Origin: Aeromicrobium sp. 9AM
GTDB lineage: Bacteria > Actinomycetota > Actinomycetes > Propionibacteriales > Nocardioidaceae
Direction: 5' to 3'
Length of the DNA: 64,000 bases
NCBI RefSeq assembly: GCF_902506105.1
Contig: NZ_LR733303.1
Span: 744,001 to 808,000 of the forward strand
A program made the position numbers and the translations under genes. Below the pieces are notes generated by a model, which had not been told where the DNA came from, made no database searches, and saw only the letters and a list, made by a program, of their open reading frames with translations. Of this stretch, positions 27,730 through 35,581 are shown piece after piece (within the stretch, counting starts at the first letter, position 1; each line of letters opens with the position of its first letter).

Positions 27730-29151
27730 ATGACCATTGCCACGCGTTCCGAACACGATCTGATCGGCGACCGTGACGTCCCGCTCGAGGCCTATTGGGG
27801 AGTGCACACACTCCGCGCGCTCGAGAACTTCCCCATCACCGGCATCCCGATCGGCACGAGTCCGTTCCTCGTCGAGGCGCTGGCGGCCGTCAAGGAGGCC
27901 GCGGCGAGCGCCAACCATGATCTGGGCCTGCTCGACGACGAGCGCTTCGCCGCGATCCGGGATGCCTGCGAGGAGATCCGCAGCGGAGAGCTGCACGACG
28001 AGTTCATCGTCGACGTGATCCAGGGCGGTGCCGGTACGTCGACCAACATGAACGCCAACGAGGTCATCGCCAACCGCGCCCTCGAGCTGATGGGGCACAA
28101 GAAGGGTGACTATCACGTCATCCACCCCAACGAGCACGTCAACCTGAGCCAGTCGACCAACGACGTCTACCCGACGGCGGTCAAGATCGCGATCATCCTG
28201 GCGACGCACGCCCTGCTCGATGCGATGGCCATCCTGGAGGACTCGTTCGCGGCCAAGGCCGACGAGTTCCACGACGTCCTCAAGATGGGTCGCACCCAGC
28301 TGCAGGACGCCGTGCCCATGACGCTGGGCCAGGAGTTCCGGACGTACTCGCTGATGATCTCCGAGGACCGGAGCCGGCTGTCCGAGGCTGTGCTGCTGCT
28401 CCACGAGATCAACCTCGGCGCGACGGCGATCGGCACGCAGCTGAACGCGCCGGAGGGCTACGTGCCCTCGGCGTGCGAGCACCTGTCGAGGATCACCCGC
28501 CTCCCGCTCGAGAGTGCGGTCGACCTGATCGAGGCGACGCAGGACTGCGGCGCCTTCGTGCAGCTCTCGGGCACGCTCAAGCGTGTCGCGGTCAAGCTGT
28601 CCAAGATCTGCAACGACCTCCGGCTGCTGTCGTCCGGCCCGCGCGCCGGCTTCAACGAGATCAACCTCCCCGCCGTGCAGGCCGGGTCGAGCATCATGCC
28701 CGGCAAGGTCAACCCGGTGATCCCCGAGGTCGTCAACCAGGTCGCGTTCCAGGTCATCGGCCATGACATGACGGTCACGATGGCCGCCGAGGGCGGTCAG
28801 CTCCAGCTCAACGCGTTCGAGCCGGTCATCTGCTACTCGTTGTCGGCCGGCATCTCCCGGTTGCGTGAGGCGATCCTGGTGCTCGCGACCCGCTGCGTCG
28901 ACGGCATCACCGCCAACGTCGAGCTGTTGCGCAGCGAGGTCGAGAACTCGATCGGCCTGGTGACCGCCCTCAACCCCTACATCGGGTACGCCGCGGCCAC
29001 CGACGTCGCTCAGGAGGCTCTCGCCACAGGTCGTGGAGTCGCCGAGATCGTCCTCGAGCGTGGGCTGCTGCCGCCCGAGAAGCTCGAGGCGATCCTGCGA
29101 CCGGAGACCTTGGCCCACCTGGCCCCCAAGCGGAGCAAGCGCGAGGACTGA
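27730..29151 (+). CDS. aspA: Aspartate ammonia-lyase
   Basis: 473 residues. It reversibly converts aspartate to fumarate and ammonia. The N-terminus EHDLIGDRDVPLEAYWGVHTLRA is typical of aspartases rather than fumarases, as is NVNEHVNLSQSTNDVYPT-like HVNLSQSTNDVYPTAVK. The superfamily signature GSSIMPGKVNPVIPE carries the catalytic Ser loop. A GGAGG-like site (CTGGAGG) stands before the ATG. It follows the ilvE terminator, so it is an independent unit; a link to branched-chain synthesis through aspartate-derived 2-ketobutyrate is only a suggestion. Confidence 0.93.
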   Translation: MTIATRSEHDLIGDRDVPLEAYWGVHTLRALENFPITGIPIGTSPFLVEALAAVKEAAASANHDLGLLDDERFAAIRDACEEIRSGELHDEFIVDVIQGGAGTSTNMNANEVIANRALELMGHKKGDYHVIHPNEHVNLSQSTNDVYPTAVKIAIILATHALLDAMAILEDSFAAKADEFHDVLKMGRTQLQDAVPMTLGQEFRTYSLMISEDRSRLSEAVLLLHEINLGATAIGTQLNAPEGYVPSACEHLSRITRLPLESAVDLIEATQDCGAFVQLSGTLKRVAVKLSKICNDLRLLSSGPRAGFNEINLPAVQAGSSIMPGKVNPVIPEVVNQVAFQVIGHDMTVTMAAEGGQLQLNAFEPVICYSLSAGISRLREAILVLATRCVDGITANVELLRSEVENSIGLVTALNPYIGYAAATDVAQEALATGRGVAEIVLERGLLPPEKLEAILRPETLAHLAPKRSKRED

Positions 29152-29153
29152 CG

Positions 29154-29849
29154 TCAGGGCGCGAACAGCGACTCGGCGGGGTCACCGTCGAGCGTGACGA
29201 CGAGGACCTGGTCGTCGGCGTCGTACGTGATGTCGACGTCGATCGATCGCCCCTTGGGCGTCGTGGCGGCCTGGGCATCACCGAGGCCGTACGCGATGTC
29301 GCGAAGGGTGACGGTGGCCTCGCCGACCGGATCGTTGGCGGGCCACTCGGCGAGCAGGCGATGGACCAGGCCGGCGAGGACCGCGCTGTACATCGCGTGA
29401 GCGGACTCGTCGACGCCATCGAGGACGATCTCGGGCAGGCCGAACGACCGGAGGCCGACGGTGCGGAACCGACCGTCGGCCAGGTCCTGGTAGTCGACGG
29501 TGTACCACTGCGTCGCGTGCGCGAGGGAGACCTCGTCGGAGCGCAGCTCGACGACGCGCGGGATGCTCAGGTCGATCACGACACCGTCGTTCTCCTCGGC
29601 GAGCAGGAGCGCGTCGATCCGGGCGTCGCGGATCGCGAACGCGGCGTCCTCGAGGGTCGTCTGACGCAGGATCAGCTGCTGGTGCGGCCGCGAGCGCAGG
29701 CGGCGCATCGCGACCTCGGACGAGCCGTAGTGCCGCAGCAGCTCGGGGGAGGGCGGGGCGATCAGGTCCTCGGACTCGAGGGGCTCCGTGGTCATGACGG
29801 CGTACATGACGCTCGGCTCCACATCGAGTGGGACGGGTCTGGCGGTCAT
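29154..29849 (-). CDS. Conserved hypothetical protein, cytoplasmic
   Basis: 231 residues without signal peptide or membrane helix. I do not recognise a family. The N-terminal third is mixed (PLESEDLIAPPSPELLRHYG), the centre is a beta-rich stretch (GVVIDLSIPRVVELRSDEV), and the C-terminus ends in strands with many acidic residues (SIDVDITYDADDQVLVVTLDGDP). The ATG at 29849 lies nine bases from a TAGACT -10 that is half of the palindromic promoter shared with the cimA leader. It is convergent with aspA, two bases apart. Its shared promoter suggests co-expression with cimA. Confidence 0.7.
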   Translation of the reverse strand: MTARPVPLDVEPSVMYAVMTTEPLESEDLIAPPSPELLRHYGSSEVAMRRLRSRPHQQLILRQTTLEDAAFAIRDARIDALLLAEENDGVVIDLSIPRVVELRSDEVSLAHATQWYTVDYQDLADGRFRTVGLRSFGLPEIVLDGVDESAHAMYSAVLAGLVHRLLAEWPANDPVGEATVTLRDIAYGLGDAQAATTPKGRSIDVDITYDADDQVLVVTLDGDPAESLFAP

Positions 29850-29856
29850 AGGTCGA

Positions 29857-29870
29857 TCAGTCTAGACTGA
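29857..29870. promoter_or_regulatory. Palindromic -10 shared by divergent promoters
   Basis: TCAGTCTAGACTGA is a perfect 14-bp palindrome. On the plus strand TAGACT (29863-29868) ends seven bases before the cimA leader ATG. On the minus strand TAGACT (29864-29859) ends nine bases before the ATG of the hypothetical gene. One site can thus serve as -10 in both directions, and both mRNAs would be leaderless or nearly so. Confidence 0.65.
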
Positions 29871-29875
29871 GCCGC

Positions 29876-29920
29876 ATGCAGAGCATCTCGATCATTATCG
29901 ACAGGCGCGCCGGGCACTGA
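29876..29920 (+). CDS. cimA leader peptide with four Ile codons
   Basis: Fourteen codons: M-Q-S-I-S-I-I-I-D-R-R-A-G-H then TGA. Four of the first eight residues are Ile (codons at 29885, 29891, 29894 and 29897). Citramalate synthase serves isoleucine synthesis, so the codon choice fits Ile-specific attenuation. A hairpin with six T follows 19 bases after the stop. The ATG lies at the expected transcription start of the palindromic promoter. Confidence 0.8.
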   Translation: MQSISIIIDRRAGH

Positions 29921-29938
29921 AATAAGCCCCCGACGCGC

Positions 29939-29967
29939 TGCCTCCCATGTTCTGGGGGGCATTTTTT
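29939..29967 (+). terminator. Attenuator terminator before cimA
   Basis: TGCCTCCC (29939-29946) pairs with GGGGGGCA (29954-29961), including one G-T wobble, then six T (29962-29967). An earlier stem can form from the end of the leader frame (GGCGCG...GGGC) with GCCCCCGACGCGC (29926-29938), giving a candidate pause or anti-terminator partner. Confidence 0.8.
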
Positions 29968-30016
29968 ATGTCAGCACAGCCAGACCGAGACGCCGACCGG
30001 ACCGAAGGACACCGCA

Positions 30017-31624
30017 GTGAACGCAGGACACCAGAGCGTGAGCGACTTCCACGTCTACGACACGACGATGCGCGACGGCGCCCAGCAGGAGGGCCTCAAC
30101 CTCTCCGTGCAGGACAAGATGCACATCGCGCGCCACCTCGACGACCTCGGTGTCGGCTACATCGAGGGCGGCTGGCCAGGCTCGAACCCCAAGGACACCG
30201 AGTTCTTCGCCCTCGCGGCCAAGGAGCTCGACCTCAAGCACGCGACGCTGGCCGCGTTCGGTGCGACTCGCCGCGCCGGCGTCCAGGCCTCGGAGGATCC
30301 GCTGATCCAGGCGCTGCGCGACTCCGGCGCGTCGGTCGTGACGCTTGTCGCCAAGAGCCACGACCGTCACGTCACCGAAGCCCTGCGCACGACGCTCGAG
30401 GAGAACCTCGCGATGGTGCGCGACACCGTGACCTACCTCCGCGAGGAGGGGCAGCGCGTCTTCGTCGACCTCGAGCACTTCTTCGACGGCTATCGCGCCA
30501 ATCGTGACTACGCCCTCGAGGTCGTACGCGCTGCGGGTGACGCCGGTGCCGAAGTCGTCATCCTGTGCGACACCAACGGCGGCATGCTGCCGCACTGGGT
30601 CACCGAGATCGTCACGGACGTCGCGCAGACCGGCGTACGCCTGGGCATCCACGCCCACAACGACACGGGCTGTGCCGTCGCCAACTCGATGGCCGCCGTC
30701 CAGGCCGGCGCGACCCACGTGCAGGGCTGCGTCAACGGCTACGGCGAGCGCACGGGCAACGCCGACCTCATCACGTGCGTCGCCAACCTCGAGCTCAAGC
30801 TCGGCATGACGGTCCTCCCGGAGGGCTCGCTGGCCGACGCGTCACGGATCTCGCACGCGATCGCGGAGATCACGAACTATCCGCCGTCCGCCCGCCAGCC
30901 CTACACCGGCGTCTCGGCGTTCGCGCACAAGGCCGGCCTGCACGCGAGCGCGATCCGGGTCGACCCCAACCTCTACCAACACATCGACCCGGCGCTGGTC
31001 GGCAACGACATGCGCCTGTTGGTGTCGGAGATGGCCGGTCGGGCGACGATCGAGCTCAAGGGCAAGGAGCTGGGCTTCGACCTCGCGGACGATCCGGTTC
31101 GCCTGGCCCGCGTCACCGACCGGGTCAAGGCCATGGAGCAGGCCGGCTACACGTTCGAGGCCGCTGACGCCTCGTTCGAGCTGCTCCTCGCCGAGGAGAT
31201 CGACGGCGTACGCCCGTCGTACTTCGACGTCGAGTCGTGGCGCGTCCTGGCGGAGTCCGCTCGTGGCGACGACGCCGTCGCCGAGGCCACGGTCAAGCTG
31301 GTCGCCGGTGGCGTACGCCTGGCCGTCATCGGCGAGGGCAACGGTCCTGTCAACGCGCTCGACCACGCGTTGCGCCAGGCGATCGAGCAGGTCTATCCGG
31401 ACGTCGCGAGGTTCCACCTGATCGACTTCCGGGTCCGCATCCTCGACCAGGGCCACGGCACCGATGCCGTCACCCGGGTCCTGATCGAGACCTCCGACGG
31501 CAAGGACTCGTGGGTCACGGTCGGCGTCGGCGCCAACATCATCGAGGCGTCGTGGGAGGCCCTGGTCGACGCGCTGACGTACGGCCTGCGCCGACACGGC
31601 GTGGCGTCACGCACCAACGGCTGA
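30017..31624 (+). CDS. cimA: Citramalate synthase
   Basis: 535 residues. It condenses pyruvate with acetyl-CoA to citramalate, opening a threonine-independent route to 2-ketobutyrate and isoleucine. The HMGL-like barrel begins VYDTTMRDGAQQEGLNLS and continues YIEGGWPGSNPKD. The metal histidines lie in GIHAHNDTGCAVANSMA. The C-terminal LeuA-type dimer/regulatory domain (from about residue 400) ends LTYGLRRHGV. The length and the N-terminus fit CimA better than LeuA. The GTG at 30017 has GAAGGA before it; a GTG at 30038 is an alternative. Control is expected from the Ile leader. Confidence 0.93.
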   Translation: MNAGHQSVSDFHVYDTTMRDGAQQEGLNLSVQDKMHIARHLDDLGVGYIEGGWPGSNPKDTEFFALAAKELDLKHATLAAFGATRRAGVQASEDPLIQALRDSGASVVTLVAKSHDRHVTEALRTTLEENLAMVRDTVTYLREEGQRVFVDLEHFFDGYRANRDYALEVVRAAGDAGAEVVILCDTNGGMLPHWVTEIVTDVAQTGVRLGIHAHNDTGCAVANSMAAVQAGATHVQGCVNGYGERTGNADLITCVANLELKLGMTVLPEGSLADASRISHAIAEITNYPPSARQPYTGVSAFAHKAGLHASAIRVDPNLYQHIDPALVGNDMRLLVSEMAGRATIELKGKELGFDLADDPVRLARVTDRVKAMEQAGYTFEAADASFELLLAEEIDGVRPSYFDVESWRVLAESARGDDAVAEATVKLVAGGVRLAVIGEGNGPVNALDHALRQAIEQVYPDVARFHLIDFRVRILDQGHGTDAVTRVLIETSDGKDSWVTVGVGANIIEASWEALVDALTYGLRRHGVASRTNG

Positions 31625-31657
31625 CGGATTGACCCGGTCTCCCGGCGCTGGGACGGT

Positions 31658-32422
31658 GTGGGGGTGAACGTGCCCACGCGCCGGCTCGTGGTTGCCCTGC
31701 CGGTCGTCCTGACGGTCGTGATCGCGATCGCCATCGGTGCCCTGGTCGTCGTGCAGGACCAGCGACAGTCGGCGCAGGTGTCGGAGGCCGAGACGGTCGC
31801 GCAGGACTACCTCGCCAACGTCGCGAAGTTCCGCTCCTCGGTGATCGCCAAGGTGGAGGCGGCCGACGCCGGAGACCCGGGAGCGCTGAGCAAGGTCGTC
31901 GATCGGGCGATCGCCCGGCCGCCGCACCTCGGCGACGCGCCGGCGTACGGTCGCGAGCACTCCACGTCGTACGCCGAGGCCGCGCAGACCGAGGCGACCG
32001 TGCTCCGGCCCTTCAGACGGCTCAGCGCGACGCTTCGCGAGGCCGACGATGCGTTGGCGTTCATCGAGGCGGCGCGCAAGGTGCTGGAGCTCCGGGCGAC
32101 CGACTACGTCGGCTACGGGTTCATCACGACCAGCGCGAGGGTCAGGGCCGAGCTCATCCCGGCGTTCGTGCGGGCGCGCGACGAGTTCGACCGTGCTCCG
32201 GTGCCGAAGGGCAAGGCGGAGCTGGCGAAGAAGGTGCACGATGCCGCGCAGTACGTCATCGACCAGGCGACGCTGCTCGCCGAACGGATCGAGAACCGGC
32301 AGAACTTCTCGTTCAGCTATCGCGAGGAGTTCCAGGCGGTGGCCGACGCGGTGAGCGACTATGCCACCCAGGTCAAGGGCGACATCGCCGAAGCCGTCGC
32401 GGGCGTGACCGCCGACGCGTAG
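31658..32422 (+). CDS. Membrane-anchored extracytoplasmic protein, paralogue 1
   Basis: 254 residues: one N-terminal helix (LVVALPVVLTVVIAIAIGALVVV) and a long, mainly helical exported part. I do not recognise the family. It shares with the next gene an identical layout and anchors such as RSSV, LGDAP, HSxSY, DYVG and PVPKG, showing a tandem duplication. There is no lipobox, catalytic motif or cell-wall sorting signal. GTG codons at 31658 and 31664 are both possible starts. It follows cimA closely, but there is no sign of pathway relation. Confidence 0.7.
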   Translation: MGVNVPTRRLVVALPVVLTVVIAIAIGALVVVQDQRQSAQVSEAETVAQDYLANVAKFRSSVIAKVEAADAGDPGALSKVVDRAIARPPHLGDAPAYGREHSTSYAEAAQTEATVLRPFRRLSATLREADDALAFIEAARKVLELRATDYVGYGFITTSARVRAELIPAFVRARDEFDRAPVPKGKAELAKKVHDAAQYVIDQATLLAERIENRQNFSFSYREEFQAVADAVSDYATQVKGDIAEAVAGVTADA

Positions 32423-32449
32423 ACAACCGGTCTTCGATAGCGTTGCCGC

Positions 32450-33238
32450 ATGGACTCCCGGGGGAAACGCAACGTCATCATCGCCAGCATCGTCGCCGCC
32501 AGCCTGCTGGTCGTGGCGGTGATCGGGACGACGGCGTTCTTCGTCGTGCGCAACCAGCACCGCCAGGACGACGTCGCCGAGGCGGCACGTGTCGCCACGG
32601 CCTTCAACAAGAAGGTCGCGGACTACCGCTCGTCGGTCGAGCAGGCGCTCAACACCCGGCAGCTCGATGACGCCCAGCAGATCAAGGTCGCGTTCGACAA
32701 GGCCGTCGTCAAGACCCCCGAGCTCGGCGACGCGCCCGAGTGGGGCAAGACGCACTCCAAGTCGTACCGGGCGGCGGTCAAGTCCCAGAAGACCCTCAAG
32801 GAGCCCTACGACGACGTCGCGAAGGTGCTCGACGAGGCGGTCGTCGGCCAGCCCTTCGTCAAGGCTGCGAAGACCGCGCTCAAGGTGCAGATCAACGACT
32901 ACGTCGGCAAGGGCAAGTACTTCTACAACGGCTCGGTGTTCCGCAACAAGCTGGTGCCGGGTTTCAAGAAGGTCATGGCGAAGTTCGACAAGGTCCCGGT
33001 CCCCAAGGGTCGCGAGTCGGTCGCGCGCAAGGTGGATGCGGCCCTCAACGGCATCATCACGGACGGCAAGAAGGCTGCGGCCGAGCTCGATGCGGGCCGG
33101 AGCACCCTGATCAACGCGCGGTCGGAGTACATCGCGGCCAGCTCAGCCGTGCTGACGTACGAGCGTTCGCTGGAGTCGCGTCTCGAGTCGGCGATCCAGA
33201 AAGCCGCTTCGGTCGTCAGCGGCCAGTCCTCGACATAG
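32450..33238 (+). CDS. Membrane-anchored extracytoplasmic protein, paralogue 2
   Basis: 262 residues. A short basic N-terminus (MDSRGKR) precedes one membrane helix (NVIIASIVAASLLVVAVIG), then a Lys-rich helical exported region ending SGQSST. It is a tandem paralogue of the preceding gene: both have LGDAP, a Gly-x-x-His-Ser-x-Ser-Tyr stretch, DYVG and (A/V)PVPKG in the same order. A TAGCGT box (32438-32443) ends six bases before the ATG, so it may have its own leaderless promoter. Its 3' end overlaps the convergent GNAT gene by 23 bp. Function unknown. Confidence 0.7.
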   Translation: MDSRGKRNVIIASIVAASLLVVAVIGTTAFFVVRNQHRQDDVAEAARVATAFNKKVADYRSSVEQALNTRQLDDAQQIKVAFDKAVVKTPELGDAPEWGKTHSKSYRAAVKSQKTLKEPYDDVAKVLDEAVVGQPFVKAAKTALKVQINDYVGKGKYFYNGSVFRNKLVPGFKKVMAKFDKVPVPKGRESVARKVDAALNGIITDGKKAAAELDAGRSTLINARSEYIAASSAVLTYERSLESRLESAIQKAASVVSGQSST

Positions 33239-33650
33239 GTGTGTGCAGGATGCCGGCCTCGTAGTAGTCGTCGCCGGAGCGCACGTAGCCGAAGATCTCG
33301 TACCAGCGCTCGAGGTACGACTGGGCGTTGAGCTGCAGCTCGCCGTCACCCCAGAGGCGCGACACCTCGGCCATGAGCTGACCGGACAGCCCGCGGCCGC
33401 GTTGGTCCTTGCGGGTGCACACGCGGCCGATGTGGCGTACGCCGTCGTCACCGACGTAGACCCGCAGATAGCTCGTCGGACCGTCGGCATCCGCGAACCA
33501 CAGGTGGGTCGTCGTGGGCTGCAGGTCGCGGCCGTCGACGTCCTCCTCCTCGACCTGCTGCTCGACGGCGAAGACGGCGTCGCGGATCTTCCAGATGTCG
33601 TAGACGTCCTGCGCTGTCAGCGCATCACCGGTCACGCAACGCAGGCCCAT
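33216..33650 (-). CDS. GNAT-family N-acetyltransferase (ElaA-like)
   Basis: 144 residues. ElaA-type features are the early IWKIRDAVFAVEQ, the pair DLQPTTTHLWFAD, and the acetyl-CoA-binding motif RVCTRKDQRGRGLSGQLM (arginine-rich Q/RxxGxG). The C-terminal part reads LNAQSYLERWYEIFGYVRSG. The enzyme should transfer an acetyl group to an amine; the substrate is unknown. The ATG at 33650 opens the conserved region at once. It is divergent from the PCMT-like gene. Confidence 0.88.
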   Translation of the reverse strand: MGLRCVTGDALTAQDVYDIWKIRDAVFAVEQQVEEEDVDGRDLQPTTTHLWFADADGPTSYLRVYVGDDGVRHIGRVCTRKDQRGRGLSGQLMAEVSRLWGDGELQLNAQSYLERWYEIFGYVRSGDDYYEAGILHTPMSRTGR

Positions 33651-33678
33651 GACCCCAGCGTAGAAGTACCTTCATCAG

Positions 33679-34245
33679 ATGAGGACGTCGGTGGACGAGG
33701 CGATGCGCGCCGTGCCGCGCGAGCACTTCCTGCCGCCGGAGCAGCACCGTTCTGCCGACCTCGACCAGGCGCTCGAGGTCGGGCACGGGCAGACCTGTTC
33801 CCAGCCATCGACCGTCGCAGACATGTTGCAGCTGCTCGACGTGCAGCCGAGCATGCGGGTGCTGGACGTCGGCTCGGGCACCGGCTGGACGACGGCCCTG
33901 TTGGGGCACCTGGTCGGGCCGGATGGCTGCGTCATCGGGTGTGAGATCGTGCCCGAGCTCGTCGAGCGGGGACGGGACAACCTCGCGGGTGAGGACATGC
34001 GCTGGACGCGCATCGAGGCCGCCGAGCACGGCACGCTCGGCCGACCTGAGAACGCACCCTACGACCGGATCCTGGTCTCGGCGATGAGCGACAGCCTTCC
34101 GTACGAGCTCGTGGAGCAGGTCGCGCCGGGCGGGATCCTGGTCATCCCGGTGGCGGGCTCGATGACGCGTGTGGTCGTCGACCCGGCCGGCGTGCCGAGG
34201 ATCAGCAGGCACGGGACCTATCGTTTCGTCCCGCTGATCCGCTGA
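33679..34245 (+). CDS. Protein-L-isoaspartate O-methyltransferase-like protein
   Basis: 188 residues. The N-terminal VDEAMRAVPREHFLP, the substrate-loop element GHGQTCSQPSTVADML, and motif I VLDVGSGTGWTTALL place it in the PCMT family. The second strand ends in CEIVPELVERG. The characteristic LPYELVEQVAPGGILVIPV is also there. True PCMTs methylate isoaspartyl residues in damaged proteins. The protein is somewhat shorter than the usual 210 residues, so a divergent member is possible. It is divergent from the GNAT gene and convergent with zur. Confidence 0.8.
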   Translation: MRTSVDEAMRAVPREHFLPPEQHRSADLDQALEVGHGQTCSQPSTVADMLQLLDVQPSMRVLDVGSGTGWTTALLGHLVGPDGCVIGCEIVPELVERGRDNLAGEDMRWTRIEAAEHGTLGRPENAPYDRILVSAMSDSLPYELVEQVAPGGILVIPVAGSMTRVVVDPAGVPRISRHGTYRFVPLIR

Positions 34246-34246
34246 G

Positions 34247-34645
34247 TCAGGCGCGGGCGGCCACGCAGGTGTTGCACGTGCCGAAGATCTCCAGCGTGTG
34301 CGCGACGTCCTGGAAGCCGTTCTCCTCGGCGATCTTGTCGGCCCAGCGCTCAACGGTCGGCCCCTCGACCTCGACCGTACGTCCGCAGGACCGGCACACG
34401 AGATGGTGGTGGTGCCCGGCGCTGCACTGGCGGTAGAGCACCTCGCCGTCGTCGTTGCGCAACGCGTCGACCTCGGCCGCGTCGGCGAGCACCTGCAGGC
34501 TGCGGTAGACCGTCGACAGGCCGACGGACTCGCCGCGCTGCTTGAGGATGTCGTGGATCTCCTGAGCGCTGGCGAAGCCGTCGAGGTCCTCGAGGATCGC
34601 GACGACGGCGCGGCGCTGGCGGGTGTTGCGGGGTGCTTCGACCAT
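34247..34645 (-). CDS. zur: Zinc uptake regulator (Fur family)
   Basis: 132 residues. The winged helix includes SAQEIHDILKQRGESVGLSTVYRSL with the Fur-family STVYR signature. The C-terminal part has the His cluster SAGHHHHLVCRSCG and the tail FGTCNTCVAA, giving two Cys-x2-Cys pairs for the structural zinc. Being in one unit with znuACB identifies it as Zur rather than Fur. It represses zinc uptake when zinc is plentiful. Its ATG overlaps the znuB stop by one base. Operators before znuA make the locus self-regulated. Confidence 0.92.
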   Translation of the reverse strand: MVEAPRNTRQRRAVVAILEDLDGFASAQEIHDILKQRGESVGLSTVYRSLQVLADAAEVDALRNDDGEVLYRQCSAGHHHHLVCRSCGRTVEVEGPTVERWADKIAEENGFQDVAHTLEIFGTCNTCVAARA

Positions 34646-35496
34646 CAGATGTCTCCTCGTCCGAAATCTACTGGGTGGCGCCGACTCCGGACCCGCCTCG
34701 TGGCTGCGCCGAACAAGGCGGCCACGGCGAACACGGCAAGGGCGAGCATGACGATCGTCGGCCCGGGCTGGGTGTTGATCTCATAGCTCGACACGACGCC
34801 GCCGAGAGCCGCGACCAGGCCGATCGCCATCGCCGCAGCATGTGTCGTACGGAAGCTGCGGGTCAGCTGCTGCGACGCGGCGACGGGTACGACCATCAGT
34901 GCCGAGACCAGCAGCAACCCCACGGTGCGCATCGCGACGGTGATCGTCACGGCCGCGAGCACGGCGATGAGGATGCTGTAGACGCGTACGGGGACGCCGC
35001 TGACCCGCGCGTGCTCCTCGTCCTGGCACACCGCGAACAGCTGCGGCGAGAGACCGACGGCGAGGCTGATGACGAGCACCGCGAGGATCGCGACGATCTT
35101 GAGGTCGCCGTCCGACACCGTCGTGATCGAGCCGAACAGGTAGGTGTTGAGAGAAGCCGCGCTCTCGCCGGCGAGGTTCGTCAGCAGGACGCCGCCGGAG
35201 AGCCCGCCGTAGAACAGGATCGCGAGGGCCACGTCGCCGCTCGTGCGACCGAACATGCGCAGCAGCTCGATCACCACGGCGCCGACGATCGCGACAGCGA
35301 CAGCGGTCAGCACCGGCGCGATGCCGGTGAGCAGGCCCAGCGCGACGCCGGTCAGTGCCACGTGACCGATGCCGTCACCGAGCAGGGCGAGGCGGCGCTG
35401 CACGAGGAACGTGCCGATCGCGGGAGCCGCGAGGCCCGTGAACACCGCAGCGATCAACGCTCGTTGCATGAATTCGTAGCTCAGCATCTCGGTCAT
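34645..35496 (-). CDS. znuB: Zinc ABC transporter, permease
   Basis: 283 residues, about eight helices of the ABC-3 permease family. MLSYEFMQRALIAAVFTG, FLVQRRLALLGDGIGHVALTGVALG and SGVPVRVYSILIAVL are typical. It forms the membrane channel for ZnuA-delivered zinc. The ATG at 35496 has a GAGGCGG site; the 85-bp gap from znuC has a GC-rich half-palindrome (TTCGCTTCGCAAG...) but no gene. It couples into zur. Confidence 0.93.
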   Translation of the reverse strand: MTEMLSYEFMQRALIAAVFTGLAAPAIGTFLVQRRLALLGDGIGHVALTGVALGLLTGIAPVLTAVAVAIVGAVVIELLRMFGRTSGDVALAILFYGGLSGGVLLTNLAGESAASLNTYLFGSITTVSDGDLKIVAILAVLVISLAVGLSPQLFAVCQDEEHARVSGVPVRVYSILIAVLAAVTITVAMRTVGLLLVSALMVVPVAASQQLTRSFRTTHAAAMAIGLVAALGGVVSSYEINTQPGPTIVMLALAVFAVAALFGAATRRVRSRRHPVDFGRGDI

Positions 35497-35581
35497 GCCG
35501 CCGCCTCGCAGAAAAGGGCACGGTAGCGCGGCGACGGCATGAGTGCCTGTCGGTTCGCTTCGCAAGCTCCGCTCACGTCCC

